Source: JBKEAR01 sp047972425
GTDB lineage: Bacteria; Pseudomonadota; Alphaproteobacteria; JBKEAR01
DNA length: 64,000 nucleotides
Reading direction: 5' to 3'
Assembly (NCBI GenBank): GCA_047972425.1
Contig: JBKEAR010000003.1
Location: 224,231 to 288,230 of the forward strand
Shown: in pieces, positions 27,012-36,440 of the stretch
How positions within the stretch are numbered: position 1 is the stretch's first letter
Layout: each line of letters opens with the position of its first letter
The notes under the pieces: generated by a model
Database searches by the model: none
What the model saw: the letters and a program-made list of their open reading frames with translations, nothing else
Told to the model about the DNA's origin: nothing
Position numbers and translations under genes: made by a program

Positions 27012-28274
27012 ATGAAACGATTTGAATTATCAATGGCATTACGATATTTAAGGTCATCTAAAAAAGAGGGCTTTGTATCTTTAATTACAATTTTCTCTTT
27101 TTTAGGGATTTTTTTAGGCGTTGCTGTATTAATTATAATCGTTTCATTTTTTAATGGTTTTCGCCAAGAGCTTATTAAAAGCTTTATTGGTATCGATGGT
27201 CATATTACGGTTCATGGTATCGAAAATAAAATTGATAATTACGAGCCATTAATAAAAGATATTGAGCAAATTGATACGGTTGTGAACATTCGCCCGATTA
27301 TCGAAAATTTTGCTCTTTTAACATTTAACGGCAATTCTGTACCTGCCAATATTCGGGCTTATCAAACCGATGATCTTAAAGATATTAAAGAATTTGCAGA
27401 TAATATAGAACCGAATGCTATTGATACACTTAATGAAACTTCTACCGAAGAAGATTTACCGCATATCATTATTGGCGAAAGTTTAGCCTATAAAATTGGG
27501 GTTTTTGCACCGGGTGCGCGCGTTAGTCTTACTAGCTCTAACCTTACAGAAACCGCATTTGGTTCCTTACCAAGTTCAACCGATTTTTTAGTTAGTGCAA
27601 TCTTTCGTACAGGTAATATACGCTACGATGATTATTTTGCTCTTATATCATTTGAGAATGCATCATGGTTTTTTAATATGAATGATAATATTAGCAAATT
27701 AGATGTTTTTACAAAAGAAATTGATGATGCCGAACCAACGGCCATTCAATTAATTGAGCAAGGCCGAGAAGGGCTATATATTAATAGTTGGCGTAATAAT
27801 TATGGAAGTGTAATCGGGGCTATAGATGTTGAACGTAATGTCGCATTTATCATTGTGGGTTTGGTTATCCTAATTGCTGCTTTTAGCATTATCTCTAGCC
27901 TGATTATGCTTGTGAATAGCAAAGTACGCGATATTGGTATTTTACGCACGCAAGGGGCAACACAAAAACAAATTCGCAATATTTTCTTGCTCTCAGGTTC
28001 ACTTATTGGGATTGTTGGCACAATTTTAGGAATTATTTTTGGTGTTGCTTTATCCTTAAGCGCCGAGCATATTCGGTTATTTTTAAATCATACTTTCCAA
28101 TTAAATTTGTTTCCGGCAGAAGTTTTTAATATGCCTGCCTTACCAACCGATGTGAATCTTACTTCGGTTGCTATTATTGCGATTGCTACGATTTTGCTCA
28201 CTATTTTGGCATCACTTTATCCAGCATATCGGGCATCTTCTATCGATCCGGCGGAGGCCTTAAAACATGAGTGA
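27012..28274 (+). CDS. lolC: Lipoprotein-releasing ABC transporter permease (LolC/LolE)
   Basis: This inner-membrane permease extracts outer-membrane lipoproteins from the inner membrane and passes them to the LolA chaperone. The 420 residues have the family layout: one N-terminal membrane segment (about residues 22-45), a large periplasmic domain, and three C-terminal segments (about 270-400) of FtsX type, with IGILRTQGATQKQIRNIFLLSG in the cytoplasmic loop and YPAYRASSIDPAEALKHE at the end. One permease gene is present, so the transporter is probably a homodimer (LolF-like) rather than LolC plus LolE. It overlaps lolD by 8 bp. Confidence 0.94.
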   Translation: MKRFELSMALRYLRSSKKEGFVSLITIFSFLGIFLGVAVLIIIVSFFNGFRQELIKSFIGIDGHITVHGIENKIDNYEPLIKDIEQIDTVVNIRPIIENFALLTFNGNSVPANIRAYQTDDLKDIKEFADNIEPNAIDTLNETSTEEDLPHIIIGESLAYKIGVFAPGARVSLTSSNLTETAFGSLPSSTDFLVSAIFRTGNIRYDDYFALISFENASWFFNMNDNISKLDVFTKEIDDAEPTAIQLIEQGREGLYINSWRNNYGSVIGAIDVERNVAFIIVGLVILIAAFSIISSLIMLVNSKVRDIGILRTQGATQKQIRNIFLLSGSLIGIVGTILGIIFGVALSLSAEHIRLFLNHTFQLNLFPAEVFNMPALPTDVNLTSVAIIAIATILLTILASLYPAYRASSIDPAEALKHE

Positions 28275-28947
28275 TATTTTACGTTTTGAACATATATCTA
28301 AAATATATAACGAAAACCAAACAACGCCCTTAACAATTTTAGATGATATTAGCTTTTCTTTATCTAAAGGCGAGGTCTCAGCCCTTATCGGGCCATCGGG
28401 GTCGGGCAAATCTACTATGTTGCATATCGCCGGATTATTAGAAAAGCCGACAACAGGCAATATCTTTATTAATCAACAAAATGCATCGGAGCTCAATGAT
28501 GTTAACCGCTCAAAATTGCGCGGTAATTATCTGGGATTTATTTATCAATTTCATCATCTTTTGCCAGAGTTCAACTCGGTTGAAAATACAGCCATGCCTT
28601 TGCTTATTCAAAATATGAATAAAAATGAAGCTTTTGAAAGGGCAAAAAAGTTACTTGATCGTGTTGGATTATCCCATCGTTTTAGCCATAAACCCGCGCA
28701 ATTATCAGGCGGGGAAAAACAACGTGTGGCTATTGCCCGATCTTTGGTCAATAATCCAAAGCTATTATTAGCGGATGAACCAACAGGTAATTTGGATCCA
28801 TCAACGGCTAAAGATGTTTTTTCGTTGTTTTTAGAGATTGCTCAAGAGCATAAATTAACAGCTATCATTGCAACCCATAATTACGATTTGGCGGCTTTGC
28901 TAAAAAAGAGATTGATTATGGATAGCCAAAAAATAATTGTTGAGTAA
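28267..28947 (+). CDS. lolD: Lipoprotein-releasing ABC transporter ATPase LolD
   Basis: LolD powers lipoprotein release by hydrolysing ATP beneath the LolC-type permease. The 226 residues show Walker A (GPSGSGKST, about 38-46), the Q-loop FIYQFHHLLPEF, which is diagnostic for LolD, the ABC signature LSGGEKQR, Walker B (LLLADEPTGNLD) and the H-loop ATHNYD. The start lies 8 bp inside the 3' end of lolC, so translation is probably coupled. It is followed by dnaE 9 bp later, the same order as in Brucella relatives. Confidence 0.97.
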   Translation: MSDILRFEHISKIYNENQTTPLTILDDISFSLSKGEVSALIGPSGSGKSTMLHIAGLLEKPTTGNIFINQQNASELNDVNRSKLRGNYLGFIYQFHHLLPEFNSVENTAMPLLIQNMNKNEAFERAKKLLDRVGLSHRFSHKPAQLSGGEKQRVAIARSLVNNPKLLLADEPTGNLDPSTAKDVFSLFLEIAQEHKLTAIIATHNYDLAALLKKRLIMDSQKIIVE

Positions 28948-28956
28948 GAGAGAGTA

Positions 28957-31900
28957 ATGAGTGATTTTATCCATCTGCGTGTTCATTCGGCCTATAGTTT
29001 AGCCCAAGGGGCTATCCGCACAAATCAGCTATTAGATTTTTGTGTAGAGCAAAATATGCCCGCAGTAGCTATTACCGATACCGATAATTGTTTTGTAGCC
29101 CGAGAGTTTAGTTTAGCAGCGCAATCAAAATCTGTTCAGCCTATTATTGGCATATGTTTGCATATTGGTGTGTATAAAACAGGACAAAAATATGCAAATG
29201 ATGATTTCTTTTTAGCACCAATCCCATTAATTGTACAAAATCATAAAGGCTGGGAATCATTAACCCATTTGCTTAAGGTTGCTTATATGGATACGCCAAA
29301 TGGGCAACAACCCCATATAGCAATTGAGGATTTATTGCTTGCTCATGAAGGGTTAATTGCATTAACAGGTGCTGCCAATGGTCCTTTAGGTCGGTTATTA
29401 TTAGAAGGGCTGAATGATAAAGCAGAAGAAATGTTAAGCCAATTGCATCATACATTTAAAGATCGTCTATATATGGAAATTATGCGCCATGGCTTAAAAG
29501 ATGAACAAGAAACAGAAAAATGGTTTATTGAGCAAGCCTTAGTAAAAAATATTCCGCTTGTTGCAACAAATGATGCCTATTTTGTAGATGCAAAAATGCA
29601 TGAGGCACAAGATGTTTTAATGTGTATATCCGAGGGTACGACGATATCAAATGATAATCGTAAACATTTAACGCCTTTTCATTATTTACGTAGTGAAAAG
29701 GAAATGAAAGCCGCATTTAAAGACCTACCGGAAGCAATAGAAAATACGGTAAAAATTGCGAAACGTTGTGCTTTTTTGGTCGATGCCCAACCACCGGAAC
29801 TTCCACGATTTGAAAGTAGCGAAGGCCGCACCGAGGTAGAAGAGCTTAAACATCAATCATATATCGGGTTAGAAAAGCGCCTTAATGACCAAGTTTACAG
29901 TGCCGATATGGATGCCCAAGCCCAAAAAGAGAAACATAATTTTTATTTTGAACGTTTAGATTACGAGCTAGATGTGATTGCCCAAATGGGTTTTCCGGGC
30001 TATTTTTTAATCGTTGCCGATTTTATCAAAAAAGCCAAAGAAATGGAAATTCCTGTTGGCCCCGGGCGTGGTTCAGGTGCGGGTTCACTAGTGGCTTGGG
30101 CATTAACGATTACCGATATTGACCCTATACCCTTTAATTTACTGTTTGAACGCTTTTTGAATCCAGAGCGTGTATCAATGCCCGATTTCGATATCGATTT
30201 TTGTCAATCACGGCGTGAAGAAGTGATACAATATGTGCAAGAAAAATATGGTAAAGATAAAGTAGCCCAAATTATTACTTTTGGTAAATTACAGGCAAAA
30301 GCTGCCATTCGCGATGTTGGCCGTGTATTAGAGATGGGCTATGGCGAGGTTGATAATATTGCCAAGCGTATTCCTACTGATGACCCTAAAATAACTATTC
30401 AAAAGGCTTATGATAACGATAAAGATTTCCGCGAGGTCATAAATGCCAACGATAATTCCATTCAGCTTAAAAATGTCGCCTTACAGTTAGAGGGGCTTTA
30501 TCGTAATGCGTCCACCCATGCTGCAGGGGTTGTTATTGGGGCACGCCCATTAGAAAAAATAACTCCTTTATATCGCGATCCACGTTCACCCATGCCGGTA
30601 ACTGGCTTTAATATGTCTTATATCGAAGATACCGGGTTAATTAAATTTGACTTTTTGGGGCTCAAAACATTGACTGTGCTTAAAAATGGTGTGGATTTAA
30701 TAAAACAGACCGAAAATATCGATATTAATTTATCGACAATTCCGTTAAAGGATGAAAAGACTTTTAAAATGCTCAGTCAAGGGGATACCGTGGGGGTATT
30801 CCAATTGGAGAGCCCTGGCATGCAAAAAGTTTTAATTGGGGTTCAACCGGATTCACTCGAAGATTTAATTGCGGTGGTTTCCCTTTATCGCCCCGGGCCT
30901 ATGGATAACATTCCATCTTATCAAAGGCGTAAAGCGGGTACCGAAAAATCCGAATATCTCCACCCAATGTTAGAGCCAATACTCTCGGAAACTTATGGGA
31001 TTATGGTGTATCAGGAACAAGTGATGCAAATTGCCCAAACCATGGCGGGTTATACATTAGGTGGTGCAGATTTATTGCGCCGTGCTATGGGCAAAAAGAA
31101 AAAAGAAGAGATGGATAAACAAAGTGAAACCTTTGTTATGGGCGCACAAAAAAATGGCATAGAGAAAGATACAGCCATAGCCGTTTTTGAGCAAATGGCC
31201 AAATTTGCATCTTATGGGTTTAATAAATCCCATGCGGCCGCCTATGCTTTTGTTGCGTGGCAAACCGCTTGGATGAAAGCCCATTATCCGGCTGAATTTT
31301 TAGCAGCCAACATGACCTTAGACTATACAAACACGGATAAATTAAATAGCTTTGTGCAAGATGCTAAGGATCATAATGTTAAGGTTTTACCCCCAGAGAT
31401 TAACCATTCTGCACCCCATTTTACAGTAGAGATTACCAAAGATGGCGAAAAAGCTATTCGTTATGGTTTAGCGGCCATTAAAGGCGTGGGCGAGGGTGCC
31501 ATGGAGTTAATTATTAAAGAACGCAATGAGAATGGACTATTTAAAGATATTCATGACTTTGCTACTCGTGTAGATAGTGCGGCAATTAACAAACGTTTGT
31601 TAGAAAGACTAGCTAAGGCTGGTGCGTTTGATGCAATTTTGCCAAATCGCAAGCAGATTGCCGATTCTATTGATGAGATTACAAGCTTTATTCAAACAGC
31701 AAGTAAAGAGCGAACATCAGAGCAATTTGGTTTATTTGGTGGGGAAGTTCAGCTAGAAAATAAAATTCGCCTTAAAGAAACAAATGATTGGGATCAGACG
31801 GATCGGTTAGACCAAGAATATGATGTCATCGGCTTTTACTTAACGGGGCACCCGGTAGATGTTTGGAAAAAAGAGCTCAATTTATTGGGGGTGCGTAAAT

Positions 31901-32418
31901 ATGTAACTATTAAAGATTTAATGCATACCGAGCGTGTTTCTTTAGCAGGCAATATTGTTAATATACGCCGAATAACCACCAAAAAAGGGGATCGCATGGC
32001 TATTTTAACCATCTCCGATCCTTCCGGTATTTTTGAAACTGTGCTGTTTCCAAAAAATTATGAGAAATATGGCAGTCTATTAGAGACTGGTGAACTTATT
32101 TTTATAAGGGCGACCGTTAAAAGAAAAGATGGTGATCTTTCGATAGAAGCCGGGCGCATAATGAATCTGGAGCAAGCTGTTAATGCCAATTCTTCATCTT
32201 TACTCATTGGTATTGAAGGGGCTACGGCATTAGATGAAATTGCCGATTTACTCAATGAAAGCAAAGAGGGTAATGCGTTTGCACATTTAGAAATGAATGT
32301 GGATCAGACAACAATATTAAATATTTTACTTAAATCGCATTTTACTATTGATCCAAAAGTTATTATGCGCTTACGTAATTTACCAACCGTATATAAGGTT
32401 GAACAGCTTTTTGATTAA
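28957..32418 (+). CDS. dnaE: DNA polymerase III subunit alpha
   Basis: DnaE is the replicative DNA polymerase. The 1153 residues follow the C-family order: PHP domain at the N-terminus (HLRVHSAYSLAQGAIR), palm with the catalytic aspartates in PDFDIDFC (Asp410 and Asp412; the third lies further on), fingers with GRGSGAGSLVAWAL just before and YQEQVMQIAQ later, beta-binding region, and an OB fold near 1000-1080 (VSLAGNIVNIRRITTKKGDRMA). Length is typical (1160 in E. coli). A GAGAGAG site precedes the ATG. No terminator is seen before the rpsB leader. Confidence 0.98.
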   Translation: MSDFIHLRVHSAYSLAQGAIRTNQLLDFCVEQNMPAVAITDTDNCFVAREFSLAAQSKSVQPIIGICLHIGVYKTGQKYANDDFFLAPIPLIVQNHKGWESLTHLLKVAYMDTPNGQQPHIAIEDLLLAHEGLIALTGAANGPLGRLLLEGLNDKAEEMLSQLHHTFKDRLYMEIMRHGLKDEQETEKWFIEQALVKNIPLVATNDAYFVDAKMHEAQDVLMCISEGTTISNDNRKHLTPFHYLRSEKEMKAAFKDLPEAIENTVKIAKRCAFLVDAQPPELPRFESSEGRTEVEELKHQSYIGLEKRLNDQVYSADMDAQAQKEKHNFYFERLDYELDVIAQMGFPGYFLIVADFIKKAKEMEIPVGPGRGSGAGSLVAWALTITDIDPIPFNLLFERFLNPERVSMPDFDIDFCQSRREEVIQYVQEKYGKDKVAQIITFGKLQAKAAIRDVGRVLEMGYGEVDNIAKRIPTDDPKITIQKAYDNDKDFREVINANDNSIQLKNVALQLEGLYRNASTHAAGVVIGARPLEKITPLYRDPRSPMPVTGFNMSYIEDTGLIKFDFLGLKTLTVLKNGVDLIKQTENIDINLSTIPLKDEKTFKMLSQGDTVGVFQLESPGMQKVLIGVQPDSLEDLIAVVSLYRPGPMDNIPSYQRRKAGTEKSEYLHPMLEPILSETYGIMVYQEQVMQIAQTMAGYTLGGADLLRRAMGKKKKEEMDKQSETFVMGAQKNGIEKDTAIAVFEQMAKFASYGFNKSHAAAYAFVAWQTAWMKAHYPAEFLAANMTLDYTNTDKLNSFVQDAKDHNVKVLPPEINHSAPHFTVEITKDGEKAIRYGLAAIKGVGEGAMELIIKERNENGLFKDIHDFATRVDSAAINKRLLERLAKAGAFDAILPNRKQIADSIDEITSFIQTASKERTSEQFGLFGGEVQLENKIRLKETNDWDQTDRLDQEYDVIGFYLTGHPVDVWKKELNLLGVRKYVTIKDLMHTERVSLAGNIVNIRRITTKKGDRMAILTISDPSGIFETVLFPKNYEKYGSLLETGELIFIRATVKRKDGDLSIEAGRIMNLEQAVNANSSSLLIGIEGATALDEIADLLNESKEGNAFAHLEMNVDQTTILNILLKSHFTIDPKVIMRLRNLPTVYKVEQLFD

Positions 32419-32587
32419 AGAGCGAAATAATACTTGATTTTTAGCCAAAAACAGATTAAAAAGCCTTAGTTAAAAATCCACATGTGGCTTATCGGCTTAT
32501 ATTTGAGATGAATATTAAGACCGTTCCGGTGTTTTATTATAAACATTGGTCACAGAGGAATAACCGGAAAAAGAAAAGGAAAATTAT

Positions 32588-33361
32588 ATGGCATTGCCTA
32601 CATTTACAATTCGCCAGCTATTAGAGGCTGGTGTTCACTTTGGACACTCTACACGTCGTTGGAATCCCAAAATGCAGCCATGGTTATTTGGCGAGCGTAA
32701 TGGTGTTCACATTATCGATCTTCAACAAACGGCACCTTTATTATACCGTGCAATGCAAGCTGTAGAAAAAACAGTTGCTGGTGGTGGCCGCGTGCTTTTT
32801 GTTGGTACAAAACGCCAAGCAGCCCCCATTGTTGCCGAAGCTGCCAAAAGATCTGGTCAATATTATGTTAACCATCGTTGGTTAGGTGGTATGTTAACTA
32901 ACTGGAAAACTGTTTCTCAGTCTATTCGCCGTTTACGTGAATTAGAAACTTTAACTGCTACCAAAATGGAAGGCTTAACTAAAAAAGAACAGTTACAGCT
33001 TAACCGCGAAAAAGAAAAGTTAGAGCTTGTTCTTGGTGGTATTAAAGATATGGGTGGATTACCTGATATCATTATCATTATTGATACCAATAAAGAATCT
33101 ATTGCTATTAAAGAAGCCAATAATCTTAACATTCCTGTTGTCGGTATTCTCGATTCAAACTCAGACCCTGCTGGTATTGATTACCCTGTACCGGGCAATG
33201 ACGATGCTATTCGTGCGATTTCTTTATATTGCGATTTATTCGCGGGTTCAATTCTTTCGGGCATTCAAGAAGAAGTTGTTGAAAAAGGCGGCGATATTGG
33301 CGAAGCCGAAGAGATTGATGAGATTGTTGTTGCCGATGAGGCCACAGAAGCATCTGAATAA
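32588..33361 (+). CDS. rpsB: 30S ribosomal protein S2
   Basis: S2 is a large-protein component of the 30S subunit that binds near the head-body junction and is needed for S1 docking. The 257 residues contain the signature blocks LLEAGVHFGHSTRRWNPKM, the FVGTKRQA loop and HRWLGGMLTNWKT, with DTNKESIAIKEANNLNIPVVGILDSNSDP further on. An acidic tail (about 235-257) is usual in alphaproteobacteria. A 169-bp leader precedes it, and AAAAGGAAAATT serves as the binding site. It is paired with tsf as in nearly all bacteria. Confidence 0.98.
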   Translation: MALPTFTIRQLLEAGVHFGHSTRRWNPKMQPWLFGERNGVHIIDLQQTAPLLYRAMQAVEKTVAGGGRVLFVGTKRQAAPIVAEAAKRSGQYYVNHRWLGGMLTNWKTVSQSIRRLRELETLTATKMEGLTKKEQLQLNREKEKLELVLGGIKDMGGLPDIIIIIDTNKESIAIKEANNLNIPVVGILDSNSDPAGIDYPVPGNDDAIRAISLYCDLFAGSILSGIQEEVVEKGGDIGEAEEIDEIVVADEATEASE

Positions 33362-33397
33362 AGTTATTAACTAAAACGAATTTGATGGAGAAATAAA

Positions 33398-34288
33398 ATG
33401 GAAATTTCAATTGCTCTCGTACAGCGTTTGCGTTCAAAAACAGGTGCTGGTATTTTAGATTGTAAAAAAGCTTTAGAGGCCACCAATGGTGATATTGAAG
33501 AAGCTGTAGATTGGTTACGTAAAAAAGGTTTATCGGCTGCGGCAAAAAAAGCGGATCGTATTGCTGCCGAAGGTTTAGTTGGTGTCGCTATTAATGGTAA
33601 TATTGGTACTATTGTAGAAGTTAACGCCGAAACAGACTTTGTTTCTAAAAATGAAAAATTTGTAAAGTTTGTAAAAGAGCTTACAAATATGTCTTTTGGC
33701 CATAATGAAGTACAAACATTGATTGATGCCGAGTTTGATAAAGGTGAAACTGTAGAATCTTTCCTTAATACACTCATTTCAACAATTGGTGAAAATATGG
33801 CCATTCGCCGTATTGCTTCTTTAGCCGAACCCTTTGGTGGTGTGGCAGCTTATGTGCATAACTCAGTTGATGATACATTAGGTAAAATTGGTGTGTTAGT
33901 GGGAATTAAAGGCGATAATTCTAAAGTGGATACATTTGGTCGCCAAGTAGCAATGCATATTGCGGCTTCTGCCCCATTAGCACTTGATCGCACAAAATTA
34001 GACCCTGCAGTTATTGAACATGAACGCCAAGTACAAATGGATATTGCCCGTAACTCTGGTAAACCTGAAGAAATTATTGAAAAAATGGTTGAAGGCCGTA
34101 TTCGTAAATATTACGAAGAAGTTTGTTTGCTTGATCAAGCTTATGCACTTAATCCAGATATTACAGTACAATCTGCTGCCGATGCCGAAGGTGTAGAAAT
34201 CACCGGTTTTGTTCGGTTTGCACTCGGAGAAGGTATTGAGAAAAAACAAGAAAACTTTGCCGATGAAGTTGCTAAGGCGATAAAATAA
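33398..34288 (+). CDS. tsf: Translation elongation factor Ts
   Basis: EF-Ts is the nucleotide exchange factor that releases GDP from EF-Tu. The 296 residues start with a UBA-like domain (LVQRLRSKTGAGILDCKKALEATNGDIEEAVDWLRKKG region) and include the TDFVSKNEKFVKFV motif, whose Asp-Phe pair disturbs the EF-Tu magnesium site. Length is close to the usual 280-300. It follows rpsB after 36 bp and ends before a strong terminator, so rpsB-tsf is one transcription unit. Confidence 0.98.
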   Translation: MEISIALVQRLRSKTGAGILDCKKALEATNGDIEEAVDWLRKKGLSAAAKKADRIAAEGLVGVAINGNIGTIVEVNAETDFVSKNEKFVKFVKELTNMSFGHNEVQTLIDAEFDKGETVESFLNTLISTIGENMAIRRIASLAEPFGGVAAYVHNSVDDTLGKIGVLVGIKGDNSKVDTFGRQVAMHIAASAPLALDRTKLDPAVIEHERQVQMDIARNSGKPEEIIEKMVEGRIRKYYEEVCLLDQAYALNPDITVQSAADAEGVEITGFVRFALGEGIEKKQENFADEVAKAIK

Positions 34289-34314
34289 TTTTGATATTTC
34301 AAAATAATATAAGA

Positions 34315-34343
34315 GAGGATGATGTTTTCATCCTCTTTTTTTT
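34315..34343 (+). terminator. Terminator of rpsB-tsf
   Basis: GAGGATGA (34315-34322) pairs with TCATCCTC (34328-34335) around a 5-base loop and is followed by eight T. It is a textbook intrinsic terminator. Confidence 0.93.
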
Positions 34344-34418
34344 GAAAAATTTAAAGCTTGTGGTGCTTATCCACAATATATAATATAATCTAGATATGAA
34401 TTGATAAGGAGGATCAGA

Positions 34419-35132
34419 ATGAAAAAATATAAACGGGTTATGTTAAAGCTCTCGGGCGAAGGCCTTATGGGCGATAAAGAGTTTGGTTTGGATCCTGCGA
34501 CTGTCCATAAATTTGCAAAAGAAATCAAAAAAGTTCATGAAAAAGATGTGGAGGTCTGTATTGTTATCGGTGGTGGGAATATATTTAGGGGTATCTCAGC
34601 ATCAGCTAAAGAAAACGGCATAGAAAGAACCTCGGCCGATTATATGGGGATGTTGGCTACGGTTATGAATGCAATTGCTGTACAAAGCGCATTAGAAGAC
34701 ATTGGCATTGATAGCCGAGTGCAATCGGCTATTCCTATGGCAACCGTATGCGAGCCTTATATTCGGCGGCGTGCGATACGCCATATGGAAAAAGGGCGTA
34801 TTGTTATTTTTGCAGCAGGGACGGGTAATCCATTTTTTACAACCGATACCGCAGCTGCCTTGCGTGCTGTAGAGATGAATTGCGATGCCATGCTTAAGGG
34901 TACACAAGTGGATGGTGTATATGATAGCGACCCTAAAAAGAACCCAAATGCAAAACTATATGAAAAATTAGATTACCAAGATGTTGTCTCTAATAATTTA
35001 AAAGTCATGGATACAGCCGCAATTGTTCTTGCAAGAGACAATAATATCCCTATTATAGTGTTCAATATGCATAAAGAAGATGCTTTTTCTGATGTTATTG
35101 AAAACAAAGGTATCTTTACAATTGTAGAATAA
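34419..35132 (+). CDS. pyrH: UMP kinase
   Basis: UMP kinase phosphorylates UMP to UDP and is a hexameric, allosterically controlled enzyme unrelated to eukaryotic UMP/CMP kinases. The 237 residues have the amino acid kinase fold, with the phosphate-binding VMLKLSGEGLMG at the start, VIGGGNIFRG, and GTGNPFFTTDTAAALRA in the middle. The ATG at 34419 has AAGGAGG upstream; the longer frame from a TTG at 34401 would place that site inside the gene. It opens a new unit with frr 10 bp downstream. Confidence 0.97.
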   Translation: MKKYKRVMLKLSGEGLMGDKEFGLDPATVHKFAKEIKKVHEKDVEVCIVIGGGNIFRGISASAKENGIERTSADYMGMLATVMNAIAVQSALEDIGIDSRVQSAIPMATVCEPYIRRRAIRHMEKGRIVIFAAGTGNPFFTTDTAAALRAVEMNCDAMLKGTQVDGVYDSDPKKNPNAKLYEKLDYQDVVSNNLKVMDTAAIVLARDNNIPIIVFNMHKEDAFSDVIENKGIFTIVE

Positions 35133-35142
35133 GGAATATATG

Positions 35143-35706
35143 ATGGCAAATTTCAATGATATTTCAAATGATTTAAAAAAGAGAATGCAAGGTGCTGTTG
35201 AGGCATTATCACATGAGTTTTCTGGTTTAAGAACTGGTCGGGCTTCTACTGCTTTACTTGACCCCATTAAAGTACATGTTTGGGGGCAAGATATGCCACT
35301 TAACCAAGTTGCAACAATCTCAACCCCCGAAGCACGTATGATTACCGTGCAGGTATGGGATAAAAGCAATGTCAATGCAATAGAAAAAGCAATTAGAGAA
35401 AGTAATTTAGGGCTCAACCCTGCATCGGATGGCCAACTTATTCGCTTGCCTATTCCTCCATTAAATGAAGAACGCCGCACCGAGCTTACAAAAATTGCCC
35501 GTGGTTATACCGAAGATGCACGAATTGCCGTACGCAATGTTCGCCGTCATGCAATGGACGATATTAAAAAGCTAGAGAAAGAAAGTGAAATCTCTGAAGA
35601 TGAAATGCATAATTGGCAAGATGATGTTCAAAAATTGACCGATACATTCGTTAAAGAGCTTGATGAATTGCTTGAGAAAAAAGAACAAGAAATTATGCAG
35701 GTTTAA
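35143..35706 (+). CDS. frr: Ribosome recycling factor
   Basis: RRF splits post-termination ribosomes together with EF-G. The 187-residue frame begins with two ATG codons (35140 and 35143); the second has the better distance from AAGGA and gives MANFNDISNDL. The long three-helix bundle is recognisable by GLRTGRASTALLDPIKVHVWG near the start, VWDKSNVNAIEKAIRESNLGLNPASDG in the middle, and TKIARGYTEDARIAVRNVRR in the third helix. Length is typical (185). It is followed 3 bp later by uppS, so pyrH-frr-uppS-cdsA-dxr appear co-transcribed. Confidence 0.97.
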   Translation: MANFNDISNDLKKRMQGAVEALSHEFSGLRTGRASTALLDPIKVHVWGQDMPLNQVATISTPEARMITVQVWDKSNVNAIEKAIRESNLGLNPASDGQLIRLPIPPLNEERRTELTKIARGYTEDARIAVRNVRRHAMDDIKKLEKESEISEDEMHNWQDDVQKLTDTFVKELDELLEKKEQEIMQV

Positions 35707-35709
35707 TGA

Positions 35710-36435
35710 ATGAGCGATAAGCTTGAAGGATTAAATAATCGCTTACCTAGGCATGTTGCAGTAATAATGGATGGAAATCGGCGATGGGCAAAATCGCGCG
35801 GTTTATTTGCTATAAATGGCCATAACCAAGGCGTTGAGGCCGTAAAGAGATTACTGCAATATGTTTTGGATTATAAAATTGAGTATATAACATTATTTGG
35901 TTTTTCATCCGAGAATTGGAAACGCCCTAATGCCGAAGTGGCGGGTTTAATGAAGCTGCTTAAGAAATTTATTCATCAGGAGATACCTTTATTTCAGCGT
36001 GAGAATATTCGGGTATGTTTTATTGGGCAAAATAATGGTTTAAGTCAAGAGATTATTGATCTTTTTAGGGATACAGAAGAAAAAACAAAAAACAATAATA
36101 AACTTTTTTTAAATATAGCTTTCAATTATGGTGCGCACCAAGAGATTATTCAAGCGGTAAAGGATATTGCTTTTGATTTAAAAGAAGAAAAAATTAATAT
36201 CACCGATATTACAGAAAATTTAATGGATAATTATTTATTGACCCGTAAGTTGCCGCCATTAGATTTACTTATTCGAACTTCTGGAGAGGTTCGGCTATCA
36301 AATTTTATGTTATGGCAAGCTGCCTATAGCGAACTTGTATTTCAAGATGTTTTATGGCCGGATTATTCTAAAGATGATTTTTTAGAAGCACTACAGATTT
36401 ATGCAAACCGTGTAAGACGGTTTGGAGGAGATTAA
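35710..36435 (+). CDS. uppS: Undecaprenyl diphosphate synthase
   Basis: UppS is a cis-prenyltransferase that extends farnesyl diphosphate with isopentenyl diphosphate to make the C55 lipid carrier used for peptidoglycan and O-antigen. The 241 residues show the catalytic MDGNRRWAKSRG (Asp in the diphosphate site), GFSSENWKRP, and the C-terminal RTSGEVRLSNFMLWQAAYSEL block; the usual RTGGE reads RTSGE here, a small change. WPDYSKDDFLEAL follows. The start is 3 bp after frr, with cdsA 5 bp downstream. Confidence 0.97.
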   Translation: MSDKLEGLNNRLPRHVAVIMDGNRRWAKSRGLFAINGHNQGVEAVKRLLQYVLDYKIEYITLFGFSSENWKRPNAEVAGLMKLLKKFIHQEIPLFQRENIRVCFIGQNNGLSQEIIDLFRDTEEKTKNNNKLFLNIAFNYGAHQEIIQAVKDIAFDLKEEKINITDITENLMDNYLLTRKLPPLDLLIRTSGEVRLSNFMLWQAAYSELVFQDVLWPDYSKDDFLEALQIYANRVRRFGGD

Positions 36436-36440
36436 TAATT

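Noticed and set aside
33027..33374. Second frame inside rpsB
   Set aside because: Overlaps S2 in another frame, with hydrophobic, low-complexity translation and no start signal.
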